Numbered from the stretch's first letter, positions 45,980 to 55,028 are shown. The stretch is 64,000 bases of DNA from Denitrovibrio sp. (GCA_002869185.1 PKTN01000001.1:558001-622000); one strand, 5' to 3'. Numbers and translations are program-made. Notes: generated by a model not told the origin, from the sequence alone.

Positions 45980-47152
45980 TTAATTACTTGGCAATAATTT
46001 CTGTAGCTTAATCGTGAAGCTATGCAAAACTTCTTTACTTATAACAATTGGCGGATCAAGCCTTAGAACAGGTAATTTCGGACGCTTCACAGTGATAAAC
46101 CCAGCCTCAAAAAGCTTATAATGCAACTCTTTAACCTCATCATCACTCATCTCTTGAAAAGTAATAGAAATCATTAAGCCACGACCTCTTACCTCTTTGA
46201 TATACTTACTATCTATACTGCTTAGTTCCTTTATGAAGTAATCACCCTTCTCTTTCGCTTGATCAGCAAAAAAGCATTTTTCAAATTCACCCAAAACAGC
46301 ACACACAACAGCAGCACCTAGTGGATCATTCTGATGTGACTGAGAAACTTTAAAGCCTTCTTTAGCAAATATATCCGCAGTAGTGGAGTTCAACACAACA
46401 GCACTAACGGGATATCCATTCCCGATACCTTTTCCTATTGAGACAATGTCTGGTTTAATATCATAGTGCATATAACCGTACATCTTGCCAGTACGCCCTA
46501 CTCCGGTGGTTACTTCATTAACCTGAACGTATCCATTAAGCTCGTGCACTCTTTCAGATATGTTTTTTATAAGAAGTTTAGGAGGAAACCTGACTAAGCC
46601 AGCAGAACTGCCCGGCTCAAAAACAAAACCGCCTATCTCATTAAATGGGATTTTTTCAAATAAAGGGCATGTATCGCAACCAGTCTCACACTTTGGACTG
46701 CTTCCACATTCACCCCAGTCAAAGAAGTGCCATTCATCATCGCTAAGTTCAGCAGCAGAGCCAAAAGACCCTAAGAATGAATCAGACATAGTCAGCATAT
46801 ATTTCTTAGCAGTGAGGTGCCTGATCATCTGCACACCAAGTTCAACAGCCTCAGAACCAGAAGTTAATAAGGTCGCCTGACCGCCATCAAAACCAACAGT
46901 CTTAAGTAGTGCTCCACAAGCATCTGCGGTCTCACTACTTGCGTAGCAATATCCAGTATGCATACACTTATCACTCTGCTTTTTTATTGCTTCAACAACA
47001 GTAGGATGACAATGCCCGAGTGGCAAACACCATACGCCAGATTCTAGATCGACGTACCTTTTGCCACCCTTAGCATAAACATATATCCCTTCGGTCTTTT
47101 CTATATCATTTAAAAAAACTTCGTGTCCGCCATACCATAAAACTTCTTTCAT
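45980..47152 (-). CDS. Class III PLP-dependent aminotransferase, last gene of the trp operon
   Basis: This 390-residue fold-type I enzyme starts eight bases after trpA, behind AGAGGT. Family segments are LTSGSEAVELG, the Schiff-base Lys in SIGKGIGNGYP (K241) and GVGRTGKMYGY. Two features are unusual. The residue that normally holds the PLP nitrogen (Asp of DEV) is Asn (QVNEVTTG, N212). An insertion at about 149-162 also carries four Cys (C-x5-C-x3-C-x2-C), which could bind a metal. Its place at the end of trpEGDCFBA suggests a reaction near tryptophan or chorismate metabolism, but no substrate is evident. Confidence 0.8.
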   Translation of the reverse strand: MKEVLWYGGHEVFLNDIEKTEGIYVYAKGGKRYVDLESGVWCLPLGHCHPTVVEAIKKQSDKCMHTGYCYASSETADACGALLKTVGFDGGQATLLTSGSEAVELGVQMIRHLTAKKYMLTMSDSFLGSFGSAAELSDDEWHFFDWGECGSSPKCETGCDTCPLFEKIPFNEIGGFVFEPGSSAGLVRFPPKLLIKNISERVHELNGYVQVNEVTTGVGRTGKMYGYMHYDIKPDIVSIGKGIGNGYPVSAVVLNSTTADIFAKEGFKVSQSHQNDPLGAAVVCAVLGEFEKCFFADQAKEKGDYFIKELSSIDSKYIKEVRGRGLMISITFQEMSDDEVKELHYKLFEAGFITVKRPKLPVLRLDPPIVISKEVLHSFTIKLQKLLPSN

Positions 47153-47160
47153 TTTACCTC

Positions 47161-47865
47161 TTACAGGCTAGCAAACTGCTCTATATAATTTATTAATTCA
47201 GCGGGTTCACCTTGACGTTTAACTGCCTCCGTACCTATCACGAATCCGCCTGTGCTATCAAGTGCATTTTTAGCGTCCTGAGGAGTTCTTATACCAAACC
47301 CTGTAATAACAGGGTTGCCAGTCAACTGACCAGCGAGAACACCATTATCTGCACCACTACTCTTAGTGTCTGAACCTGTCACACCCATGATGCTGATATA
47401 ATATATAAAAGGCGTTTTTACGCTCTTTAAATCTTCGATATCTAATGGTCTGGATATAGGTGTCACAAAAGGAACTATAGGTATAATAAGCCCACGCTCC
47501 TGCATCCAAAAATGCATCCTTGTAGGGACATCAGGGATGATCACACCATCTAAAATATCGCCAAATGCTTCGCTGAACGCCTTCTCTCCATAACCGTTTA
47601 TAATATTCGCATAAGTCATAACTATAGCTTTGATTTCAGGATATTTTTCCTTCATCTCACGCACGTCATTCATGATCTCTGCGATATTTACACCATTCGC
47701 CACAGCCTTGTGTATAGCCTCTGAGATAACAGGACCATCAGCCACAGGCTCACTAAAAGGGATACCTATCTCTATAAATTCGAACCCATTCTCTGCAACT
47801 GCAAAGAGGCACTCTCTGAATTTTTCTCTATCAGGGTATCCACCTACTATATAAAAACCTTTCAT
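47161..47865 (-). CDS. trpA: Tryptophan synthase alpha chain
   Basis: This subunit releases indole from indole-3-glycerol phosphate and passes it to TrpB. The catalytic pair of Glu (IEIGIP, E32) and Asp (VADGP, D43) is kept. At 234 residues it is shorter than usual: relative to Salmonella, about 17 N-terminal residues (helix 0) are missing. The FSDP motif reads FSEP, and the late segment reads [12 protein letters not shown] rather than the common SRAGVTG. It is therefore a divergent but probably active TrpA. It overlaps trpB by four bases. Confidence 0.9.
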   Translation of the reverse strand: MKGFYIVGGYPDREKFRECLFAVAENGFEFIEIGIPFSEPVADGPVISEAIHKAVANGVNIAEIMNDVREMKEKYPEIKAIVMTYANIINGYGEKAFSEAFGDILDGVIIPDVPTRMHFWMQERGLIIPIVPFVTPISRPLDIEDLKSVKTPFIYYISIMGVTGSDTKSSGADNGVLAGQLTGNPVITGFGIRTPQDAKNALDSTGGFVIGTEAVKRQGEPAELINYIEQFASL

Positions 47866-49025
47866 ATCAGCCCCCTTTCAAGGATAGACGCCATATCTTT
47901 ATCCCCACGTCCTGATAAATTTACCAAAACCTTCTTACCTTTAAATATCTCTGGATTATCTAACACATATGCCAATGCATGGCTTGATTCTAGTGCAGGG
48001 ATAATACCCTCTAGCCTAGATAGCTCTTTAAAAGCGTTCAGTGCCTGATTATCTCTAACGTAGCCATACTTAACTCTACATACATCATGGAGCATAGAGT
48101 GCACAGGTCCTATCCCTGGATAATCTAGCCCTGCAGATATTGAGTGAACATCTGAAATCTGATGCTCTGGTGTCTGTACAAGATAAGTGTATGCTCCGTG
48201 CAATATCCCTGGTTTACCTTTGCCTAGTGTTCTTGCGTGCTTGCAATCATCGTCTGATGTTCCACCAGCCTCTACGCCATATAACTCAACATGCTGATCT
48301 AAGAAGCCGTTGAATATTCCAATGGCGTTACTACCACCACCAACACATGCGACAACACTATCAGGTGTCATATCAAGCTCTTTACATTGCTCTCTCGACT
48401 CATCACCAATCACCTCTTGAAAGTGTGTAACGACCTTAGGGAATGGATAAGGACCAACAACAGAGCCAATTATGTAGTGAGTATCCTGAACACATGAAAC
48501 CCACTCACGCATAGCAGCATTAGTAGCCTCTTTAAGCGTACCTTGCCCCTCTGTAACTGGGACAACCTTAGCTCCTAGAAGCTCCATACGCTTAACGTTT
48601 GGTTCTTGTCTAGCTACATCAACCGCACCCATATAGACAGTACACTCCATACCGAATAGCGCCGCCACAGTAGCTGTCGCAACACCATGCTGACCTGCAC
48701 CAGTCTCTGCTATAACACGTTTTTTACCCATATACTTAGTAAGTAGTGCTTGCCCAAGTGTATTGTTCAGTTTGTGTGCGCCAGTGTGCAGTAGATCTTC
48801 ACGCTTTAAATAGATTTCACATCCATATTTCTCTGACAGATTTTCAGCCTTGTACATTGGCGTAGGTCTACCAGCATATGCTTTGAAAAGATGTTGTAGC
48901 TCTTTATTGAACTGTTCATCATCTTTCAATATTTCAAATTTAGCCTCAAGATCGTCGAGTGCAGGGATTAAAGTCTCCGCAGCAAACTGACCACCGTATC
49001 GTCCATAAAACATTTTATCGTACAT
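47862..49025 (-). CDS. trpB: Tryptophan synthase beta chain
   Basis: This 387-residue PLP enzyme joins indole and serine to give tryptophan. The Schiff-base Lys is in [16 protein letters not shown]. The phosphate-binding loop is [10 protein letters not shown], and the EAGG segment follows as GVEAGG. Family spacing is normal. It lies between trpF (31-base gap) and trpA (four-base overlap). Confidence 0.95.
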   Translation of the reverse strand: MYDKMFYGRYGGQFAAETLIPALDDLEAKFEILKDDEQFNKELQHLFKAYAGRPTPMYKAENLSEKYGCEIYLKREDLLHTGAHKLNNTLGQALLTKYMGKKRVIAETGAGQHGVATATVAALFGMECTVYMGAVDVARQEPNVKRMELLGAKVVPVTEGQGTLKEATNAAMREWVSCVQDTHYIIGSVVGPYPFPKVVTHFQEVIGDESREQCKELDMTPDSVVACVGGGSNAIGIFNGFLDQHVELYGVEAGGTSDDDCKHARTLGKGKPGILHGAYTYLVQTPEHQISDVHSISAGLDYPGIGPVHSMLHDVCRVKYGYVRDNQALNAFKELSRLEGIIPALESSHALAYVLDNPEIFKGKKVLVNLSGRGDKDMASILERGLI

Positions 49026-49056
49026 TCCATTTCTCCGTGAGGCACATCATGTGCCT

Positions 49057-49584
49057 TTAACCTTTTGCTATATTTATAAATCTCTTTATCTTATCTAAAT
49101 CTTTGTTTCCGTCTGTCTCAACACCACTAGATACATCCACACCAAAGGGCTTATAGATACTTATCACCTCTGACACATTATCAGGGTTAAGACCACCTGC
49201 AAGGATGAGCCTGTCTTGATAATCATTCACCCAGTCAGGATAATCAGTGCGTATCCCACCACCACGACTTGCGTCATATAGGAAATACTTATAAACACCC
49301 GTTGGCTCAGTCATACCACTCAGTATATGCTTGTCTGAACTGTTAGCATCATCCGCTTGAACATAATCTGCTACATTCGCATAAGGTAAACACTCGTATA
49401 GCTCTACACCGACCACAACCAGTGGACATCTGCCGTCTATCTTCTCTTTAATAGCTTTCGCATCGTCTACAGTTATACACCGCTTACTCTTCTTATGAGC
49501 AACGATACCTATTGCATCAGCTCCAAGCTCACAAACGGCGTCAGCCATTTCAGGAGTTTTTATTCCGCATATCTTAACAAACAC
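49057..49584 (-). CDS. trpF: Phosphoribosylanthranilate isomerase
   Basis: This 175-residue barrel enzyme converts phosphoribosylanthranilate to CdRP. The catalytic Cys is in VKICGIK at residue 5-6. The phosphate-binding motifs are LAGGLNPDNV and VDVSSGVETDGNKD. It is some 25 residues shorter than typical TrpF, with a compact middle section (YVQADDANSSDK), but the key motifs are intact. It starts directly after the trpC stop with no gap. Confidence 0.9.
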   Translation of the reverse strand: MFVKICGIKTPEMADAVCELGADAIGIVAHKKSKRCITVDDAKAIKEKIDGRCPLVVVGVELYECLPYANVADYVQADDANSSDKHILSGMTEPTGVYKYFLYDASRGGGIRTDYPDWVNDYQDRLILAGGLNPDNVSEVISIYKPFGVDVSSGVETDGNKDLDKIKRFINIAKG

Positions 49585-50343
49585 TTATTTCAGCCCAGCT
49601 TTAAGTGATTCAAAAACAACTGAAGGATCTTCCGAAGACATTAAACTTGAACCAACCAGAAAGCCAACAGCCCCTGCATCAGTCATAAGCTTTATATCAT
49701 CTTGATCTTTCATCCCACTCTCAGCAACCTTAACGTCATATTCTGGGAGTTGTCTGATAATGTCAGCACCCTTCTCTTTATCAATCTCTAACGTTTTGAG
49801 ATTACGTGAATTTACTCCAAGAACCTCTGGCTTCATATCTCTCACAACATCAAGCTCTTCCAGTTCATGTATCTCTAGCAAAACCTGTAAACCTTTAGCT
49901 TTAGCGTAAGAATAAAGCCTCTCATAATCTTCTTTTAAAAGGGATGTCGCCATAAGGAGTATCGCATCTGCCCCCATAACATAAGCCATATCTATCTGCT
50001 TTTCGCTGATGATAAAGTCTTTGCAGAGTACAGGTATATTCACCTTTGAAGCGACCAGCCTTAAGTCTTTAAAGCTACCACTAAAAAAGTCCCTATCTGT
50101 AAGTACAGACACACATGCCGCACCTAATGACTCGTAAAGCTCTGCCACCTTCTCAACATCTGCCGATTGATTTATCGCACCAAGTGTCGGTGACGATTTT
50201 TTCACTTCGCATATGAAGTGTCTGTCTAGTATAGCTTGACGGAAATCTAAGACAGGTTTATTCCGTTCCCTAGTTGAAACAACAAGGGACTCTATTTCAC
50301 GTTTTTTGTTTTCTAATATTCTGCCTAATACAGATTCACGCAT
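49585..50343 (-). CDS. trpC: Indole-3-glycerol phosphate synthase
   Basis: This 252-residue barrel enzyme closes the indole ring from CdRP. It shows the substrate-binding FICEVKKSSPTLGAI, the catalytic Lys in VLCKDFIIS, the Glu-rich VLLEIHELEELD and the GVNSRNLKTLEID motif. It has full family length and sits between trpD (three-base gap) and trpF. Confidence 0.95.
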   Translation of the reverse strand: MRESVLGRILENKKREIESLVVSTRERNKPVLDFRQAILDRHFICEVKKSSPTLGAINQSADVEKVAELYESLGAACVSVLTDRDFFSGSFKDLRLVASKVNIPVLCKDFIISEKQIDMAYVMGADAILLMATSLLKEDYERLYSYAKAKGLQVLLEIHELEELDVVRDMKPEVLGVNSRNLKTLEIDKEKGADIIRQLPEYDVKVAESGMKDQDDIKLMTDAGAVGFLVGSSLMSSEDPSVVFESLKAGLK

Positions 50344-50346
50344 AAT

Positions 50347-51327
50347 TTATAGGCTCCTGTATTTCTCTAATACCTTACCAGTAGATATCGCATTCAGAGC
50401 TATATCATACCCACCTTTTATGTTATCTGCATCACCAAAAACCTTCAGTGCGAGACCAGCATTCAGAGCGATAAGCTTGTTCAAATTGTCACCATCTGGA
50501 CTTATCGACTGCATAAACATCTCTAGTCCCTGCTCTGGTGTCTTCACAACTGGCATTTCGAAGGGATCGAATATTTCTGCTGGATCTATATTATACTTTG
50601 TGATGCCACCACCTACTACCTCATACACCTCTGTTGAAGCACATGACGAAACCTCATCAAATCCGTCAAGGGATGAATATAGAGCAACATGACTACGACC
50701 AAGCATAATGAGTGACTCAGATATACTTGCCAACCTCTCACGCTTTGCTATACCTATTATCTGACCTGCAAGCTCCGCAGGGTTTGCTAGTGGTCCGAGA
50801 AAGTTAAATATAGTCGGAATCATTATCTGCTTACGAACAGGACCTGCGTATTTCATCGCTGGGTGGTAAAGTGGAGCAAAAAGAAATGCAAAATTATTCT
50901 TTTTATAGTATTGCTGCATGGTCTCTTTATCTGCACTCACTGGCATACCTGCAAGCTCATAGATATCAGCAGAACCGACTGTTCCGCTCATCGCTCTGTT
51001 ACCATGCTTTACCACTGGCTTACCTAATGATGCAAGCAGGAGAGCCACAGCGGATGATATATTCATAGTAGATTTACCACTTCCGCCTGTTCCGCAGGTG
51101 TCAAAAGCCTTTTCAGCAATTTCGAACTTCACCTTCTTGTCGTTCATAGCCTTTGCCGCACCAGCTATCTCTTGGGATGTTTCACCACTTGCTCTCATCC
51201 CAACTAGAACACAAGCTATCTCAGCCTCGCTCATCTCTCCGTTCATTATAGAAAGGAACAGATTATAAGTCTCATCCATTGTGAGCTTTTCGCCCATACC
51301 TGTCTTTTTTATAAGTTCTTTACTCAT
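50347..51327 (-). CDS. trpD: Anthranilate phosphoribosyltransferase
   Basis: This 326-residue enzyme transfers phosphoribose from PRPP to anthranilate. The PRPP-binding motifs CGTGGSGKSTMNIS and VKHGNRAMSGTVGSADI are present. The family region KYAGPVRKQI... TIFNFLGPLANPA follows. In many relatives the second letters read GTGGDG; here it is GTGGSG, a mild variant. One base separates it from trpG. Confidence 0.93.
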   Translation of the reverse strand: MSKELIKKTGMGEKLTMDETYNLFLSIMNGEMSEAEIACVLVGMRASGETSQEIAGAAKAMNDKKVKFEIAEKAFDTCGTGGSGKSTMNISSAVALLLASLGKPVVKHGNRAMSGTVGSADIYELAGMPVSADKETMQQYYKKNNFAFLFAPLYHPAMKYAGPVRKQIMIPTIFNFLGPLANPAELAGQIIGIAKRERLASISESLIMLGRSHVALYSSLDGFDEVSSCASTEVYEVVGGGITKYNIDPAEIFDPFEMPVVKTPEQGLEMFMQSISPDGDNLNKLIALNAGLALKVFGDADNIKGGYDIALNAISTGKVLEKYRSL

Positions 51328-51328
51328 G

Positions 51329-51883
51329 CTATTCTCCGCATATCTTCATAAAGTTTTTAACCATCGTATCGCCAAATTCACTGAGGATAGATTCTGGGTG
51401 AAACTGCACACCGTAAAGAAGGCTCGTATGATCCTCAATAGCCATACATTCGCCATCTGTAGCCGCTGTTGCAATAACTTTATCGGCAGGGGCTGTCACC
51501 GCTAAGGAATGGTACCTTACCCCTGTGAAACCACTCTTTATACCTGATAATATCTGTGAACCTTCTGAAATGTTCATCTGGTCAACCTTACCGTGCATAA
51601 CGCTTGCAGCCTTACGAACTTCATAGCCAAGATGATGACCTATACACTGCATACCGAGGCAAACACCAAATATAGGAGTGCGACCTACATACTTTTTAAG
51701 GTACTCCATAGTAGAGCCTGAGTTAGTAGGGTTAGACGGTCCTGGTGAAAGGATTATCCCCTTATATTCATTAGCGTCTTTGTATTCTGTGTTCCTTATA
51801 ACGTCTACCTTTGCACCGTTCAGTCTGAATAATGCCACAAGGTTATATGTAAAAGAGTCGTAGTTATCTACCATTAAAAACAT
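51329..51883 (-). CDS. trpG: Anthranilate synthase glutamine amidotransferase subunit
   Basis: This 184-residue class I glutaminase feeds ammonia to TrpE. The catalytic Cys is in GVCLGMQCIG (about residue 78), and the His-Glu pair is in VQFHPESILSEFG. It begins MFLMVDNYDSFTYNL, as is typical. It could double as PabA. Its start abuts the trpE stop. Confidence 0.93.
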   Translation of the reverse strand: MFLMVDNYDSFTYNLVALFRLNGAKVDVIRNTEYKDANEYKGIILSPGPSNPTNSGSTMEYLKKYVGRTPIFGVCLGMQCIGHHLGYEVRKAASVMHGKVDQMNISEGSQILSGIKSGFTGVRYHSLAVTAPADKVIATAATDGECMAIEDHTSLLYGVQFHPESILSEFGDTMVKNFMKICGE

Positions 51884-53350
51884 TTATCTACCCTCCGTGA
51901 TTCCTATGTTGCGATATGCGGCGAATAGTGCGCCGAGCTTGTTACCAACCTCTTTAAACTCTGTCTCTGGGACTGAGTCGTATGTGATACCTGCACCAGC
52001 TCTAAAGACAGTCTCGTCCTCTTTCACATATGCTGAGCGGATTGTAATACAAGTGTCCATATTTCCGCTATATCCAAAATAGCCTACACAACCAGCATAA
52101 AATCCACGCTCAGATGTTTCGTACTGTTCGATAAGCTCCATAGCTCTAACCTTTGGGGCACCTGATACTGTACCTGCAGGGAATGACCTCATGAAAAGAT
52201 CGAGAGGACTACGTCCATCCTCAAGCTTGCCCACCACCTCTGACACTATATGAATAACATGTGAGTAGACCTCTGGGTTAAACTGCTCTGTCACCTTCAC
52301 ACTCTCTGGCTCGCAACATGTGTAAAGATCGTTCCGAGCAAGATCGAGTAGCATAAGATGCTCTGCACGCTCTTTCGGGTCAGCCAAGAGCCCTGACTTA
52401 GTAGCTTCGATGTCTTCGGTGATAGGATATGTTCCAGCAATAGGCTTAAGTGTTGCCACCCTCTCACGTATCTTAAGATGTATCTCAGGAGAAGCCCCCA
52501 GCAGTACCTCATTACCAAACTTCAGATAAAACATATACGGTGATGGGTTAACGTTTCTAAGTGCTCTATAGAGGCTTAGAGGGTTTATCTTCCCCTTAAG
52601 ACGATATGCATTAGAAAGAACAATCTGGATAGCCTCACCATTGATGATCTCTTCTCTGAGAGCTTGAACCTTTTCCATGAATTCGTCCTGCTCCATATCC
52701 AATACTAATTCGCAGTCGAGATCAGAATCGTAATTGTCAAAATTGAATCTATTAACTTCGGCGTTCATTTTCAGAGTACGTTTTACAGCTCTGTCGTATG
52801 CCACCTCTGGGTCTTTTGTCTTTACACTAATCGCAGCATAGAGTTTTGAGTGGTGGTTATCGAATGCGTAAAACTCGTCAACCTCCATAAACCCAACAAG
52901 CTTAGTCTTCTTGTCTACCTTAAGTGGCTTGCGGAGGATGTCCATGTAATTGATAGCCTCATAAGAGAAGAAACCAGCGAACCCGCCAGAGAAATCTCCG
53001 AATTTACCATCATTGTATCCGTTCTCCTCATAAAACTGCTGTCCCATATAGTCCATAGGGTTCATGGCGAATTTCTGTGTTTTGCCACCCTTCTTCTCTA
53101 TCACCTCACCGTTTTCAAAAGTAATAACCCTTTTAGGATTATTACCAAAAAATGAAAAACGTGAAAAAGTCTTATCTAGGTTTGCACTCTCTAGTAAGAA
53201 GATGTTCTCTTCGTTAGAAAAATTACGAAGGAGTGTGATAGGAGTAAATGTGTCACCAACTATCTCACGATAGATAGTAACTCTATCATACTCCTCTGCT
53301 AGCTTTAAAAATTCTTCCTTTGAAGGATAAATCTGTTCGTTCAGGTTCAT
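51884..53350 (-). CDS. trpE: Anthranilate synthase component I
   Basis: This protein of about 488 residues makes anthranilate from chorismate. Family motifs are IQIVLSNAYRLKG, the active-site region PIAGTYPITED, then LARNDLYTCCEPESVKV and the FPAGTVSGAPKVRAMELI signature. The LLESA motif (about residue 50) marks the tryptophan feedback site. ATG 53350 has AAGGAGACGAA before it and is preferred to ATGs at 53371 and 53395. It is the first structural gene of trpEGDCFBA and lies behind the leader attenuator. Confidence 0.95.
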   Translation of the reverse strand: MNLNEQIYPSKEEFLKLAEEYDRVTIYREIVGDTFTPITLLRNFSNEENIFLLESANLDKTFSRFSFFGNNPKRVITFENGEVIEKKGGKTQKFAMNPMDYMGQQFYEENGYNDGKFGDFSGGFAGFFSYEAINYMDILRKPLKVDKKTKLVGFMEVDEFYAFDNHHSKLYAAISVKTKDPEVAYDRAVKRTLKMNAEVNRFNFDNYDSDLDCELVLDMEQDEFMEKVQALREEIINGEAIQIVLSNAYRLKGKINPLSLYRALRNVNPSPYMFYLKFGNEVLLGASPEIHLKIRERVATLKPIAGTYPITEDIEATKSGLLADPKERAEHLMLLDLARNDLYTCCEPESVKVTEQFNPEVYSHVIHIVSEVVGKLEDGRSPLDLFMRSFPAGTVSGAPKVRAMELIEQYETSERGFYAGCVGYFGYSGNMDTCITIRSAYVKEDETVFRAGAGITYDSVPETEFKEVGNKLGALFAAYRNIGITEGR

Positions 53351-53395
53351 TTCGTCTCCTTGTATATTCATTTTATTAATTCTAATTTTTGGCAT

Positions 53396-53424
53396 AAAAA
53401 AAGACCGTGTCGTTAAACACAGCC
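53396..53424 (-). terminator. Second hairpin of the trp leader
   Basis: On the minus strand GGCTGTGT pairs with ACACGGTC (two wobbles) around a six-base loop, followed by seven T. It lies 46 bases before trpE and repeats the GGCTGTG arm of the main attenuator. It may be a back-up terminator. Confidence 0.6.
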
Positions 53425-53440
53425 TTAGTGATAATTGTTT

Positions 53441-53475
53441 AAAAAAAAAGGCTGTGCGATTTTTACCGCACAGCC
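53441..53475 (-). terminator. trp attenuator terminator
   Basis: A perfect 9-bp stem (GGCTGTGCG / CGCACAGCC) with an eight-base loop is followed on the minus strand by nine T, between the leader peptide and trpE. Its loop, GTAAAAAT, is exactly complementary to ATTTTTAC at 53486-53493. Pairing of those two segments would enclose the 5' arm and form an antiterminator. Confidence 0.9.
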
Positions 53476-53506
53476 GTTAATTACTGTAAAAATGGGCAAA
53501 AACCTA

Positions 53507-53569
53507 CTATAAAGAAGTTATCTGCCACCACCAATTTTTAACTATTACATTTCTTGCACTTATTTTCAT
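53507..53569 (-). CDS. trpL: trp operon leader peptide
   Basis: This 20-residue peptide carries three tandem Trp codons (TGG at 53525-53533) in the sequence MKISARNVIVKNWWWQITSL, ending in TAG. It lies 31 bases upstream of the attenuator stem. In the classical mechanism, charged tRNA-Trp shortage stalls the ribosome at the Trp run and favours the antiterminator. Three Trp in 20 residues is far above chance. There is no ribosome binding site, and the predicted transcription start coincides with the ATG, so it may be translated leaderless. Confidence 0.85.
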   Translation of the reverse strand: MKISARNVIVKNWWWQITSL

Positions 53570-53575
53570 AGGTGT

Positions 53576-53604
53576 ATAATCCTATATTTATCTTTTTTAG
53601 TCAA
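53576..53604 (-). promoter_or_regulatory. Promoter for the trp operon
   Basis: On the minus strand TTGACT (53604-53599), 17 bases, then GATTAT (53581-53576) predicts a start at about 53569. The -35 overlaps the stop codon of the upstream RlmN-like gene. Transcription from upstream genes could also enter the operon. Confidence 0.5.
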
Positions 53605-54403
53605 GATTTTTTTGCACACCCTTAAGAAACAGTGTACCACAGCCACCTTTTTTGCTTTTACGCCAGCGGTTTGCTCGCCTTACGTTCAGACCAGCATCTA
53701 CCATTATGTCGTATATTCTATCTCGAGCCACGTCAGTCGGGCTGGAAAATTTGCTTTTATCTACTGGGTTACAATATAGCAGATGCACAGTCGCACCCTT
53801 ATACGGTTTAACCCTTTCTATAAATTTATCTATCTCTTCAAGTGAATCATTCACCCCTTCAAACAAGAGATAATTGAAGCCTATTTTACGATGCTTGTTG
53901 TTTGAAAGGGAACTCCATACTGCGCTTAATGATGAAAAAATATCATCGAGAGTCGTAGCTTTTGGGACTAGTTTTTTGTGAGTTGACTCTGTGCCTGAAT
54001 GCAATGAGAGCATCACACCATTGTGGTTTGTGTTAATAAGCTCTAAAAGCAAGCTAGCATCAGGAACAGATGTTGTCACCGATACTGGTAAGTCGGAGCT
54101 GGCAATGAATTCCCTCACAACTTCGAGATTATCTAGAGGCTCACCTATCCCTGAAAGTGTAAGGCGTTTGATAGCCGAATGAGACTCTTCACTAGGCTCA
54201 GAATGACGATATAGATTTAATTGAGATTGTAGCTCTTCCATAGTGAGGTTTCGTATGAGCCCTGCCCTGCCTGATGCACAAAATGGGCAAGCCATCCTGC
54301 AACCAGCCTGAGTAGAGAGGCATAGAGTTCCACTACCATAAAAGACTGTCTCTACCTCATAACCATCGTGTAATTTAAGAGGGGTTACGACATTTTCTGT
54401 CAT
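53597..54403 (-). CDS. Short RlmN/Cfr-like radical SAM RNA methyltransferase
   Basis: This 268-residue protein matches the catalytic core of RlmN-type enzymes, which methylate C2 of A2503 in 23S rRNA and some tRNAs. The cluster motif is CRMACPFC. The two extra catalytic Cys appear in GTLCLST and in the C-terminal KKGGCGTLF. SGIGEPLDNLE follows. It lacks the N-terminal domain of about 80 residues found in RlmN. A dispersed repeat has been read into the protein as RHSEPSEESHS (near residue 91-101). It overlaps the HD gene upstream by four bases. Confidence 0.82.
   Translation of the reverse strand: MTENVVTPLKLHDGYEVETVFYGSGTLCLSTQAGCRMACPFCASGRAGLIRNLTMEELQSQLNLYRHSEPSEESHSAIKRLTLSGIGEPLDNLEVVREFIASSDLPVSVTTSVPDASLLLELINTNHNGVMLSLHSGTESTHKKLVPKATTLDDIFSSLSAVWSSLSNNKHRKIGFNYLLFEGVNDSLEEIDKFIERVKPYKGATVHLLYCNPVDKSKFSSPTDVARDRIYDIMVDAGLNVRRANRWRKSKKGGCGTLFLKGVQKNLD
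54181..54207 (-). repeat. Dispersed short repeat inside the RlmN-like gene
   Basis: The minus strand begins GTCATTCTGAGCC and ends GTGAAGAGTCTC. This resembles a widespread intergenic repeat family (GTCATTCTGAGC-GAAG-GAATCTC type). It lies in frame inside a coding gene and encodes RHSEPSEESHS without breaking it. No second copy was seen in this window. Confidence 0.55.
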
Positions 54404-54957
54404 ACACCAAGCACGTCAGATATTTCAGCGATAGCATTTATTACAAACTGGATATGTTCATCCTTATCTATCTCAAGCTCTTTGATACCCTGCTCTATAT
54501 CTGATCTATTAACTGCTCTTGCGAATGCTTTATCTTTTAGTTTCTTCTTCACACTCTTTAACTGTACATTTGCAATAGATTTATCTGGTCGGACATAAGC
54601 ACATGCAAGCAGAAAACCAGAAAGCTCATCCACTGCAAAGAGTGTCTTTGCCATTAGTGTCTCACGTTTAACGCCTGTATGCTCAGCGTGACCACCTATT
54701 GCGTCTATTATATCTTTTGGATAACCCATATCTGTCAGTATCTTCATACCTTGCATCGGGTGATCTTCGAGAGTTGGGTATTTCTCATAGTCAAAATCGT
54801 GCAACAGACCTGCAATCCCCCATCTAAGCTCATCTTCGCCATGTTTTCTAGCATATGCAATCATCACCTGCTCAACGCTAAGAGCGTGCTTTATGAGTGA
54901 ATCACTCTTAGTATATTCTGTTAAAAGTGCATAAGCAGCTTCTCTTGATAGTTCCAC
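54400..54957 (-). CDS. HDIG-type HD-domain phosphohydrolase
   Basis: This 185-residue single HD domain has metal ligands in KHALSVEQVM, LLHDFDYEKYP and HAEHTGV, with a later Asp in FAVDELSGFL. It is a small stand-alone hydrolase of unknown substrate. Similar proteins are often annotated HDIG. It overlaps the RlmN-like gene by four bases, so they are co-translated. About 190 bases separate it from the signalling operon to its right. Confidence 0.82.
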   Translation of the reverse strand: MELSREAAYALLTEYTKSDSLIKHALSVEQVMIAYARKHGEDELRWGIAGLLHDFDYEKYPTLEDHPMQGMKILTDMGYPKDIIDAIGGHAEHTGVKRETLMAKTLFAVDELSGFLLACAYVRPDKSIANVQLKSVKKKLKDKAFARAVNRSDIEQGIKELEIDKDEHIQFVINAIAEISDVLGV

Positions 54958-55028
54958 TGGTCACCTCGATTCATTATTTGATTATGTGTATTTTACTTTC
55001 TAGGTTATTGGCTGGCAACTTATAAATA

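Noticed and set aside
47161..47865. TrpA with a lost catalytic Asp (FSEP for FSDP)
   Set aside because: The catalytic Asp is the one in ADGP, which is present as D43. The changed residue corresponds to an interface Asp.
53441..53475. Possible T-box or tryptophan riboswitch before trpE
   Set aside because: No T-box core sequence is visible, and the short WWW leader peptide plus simple terminator explains the region.
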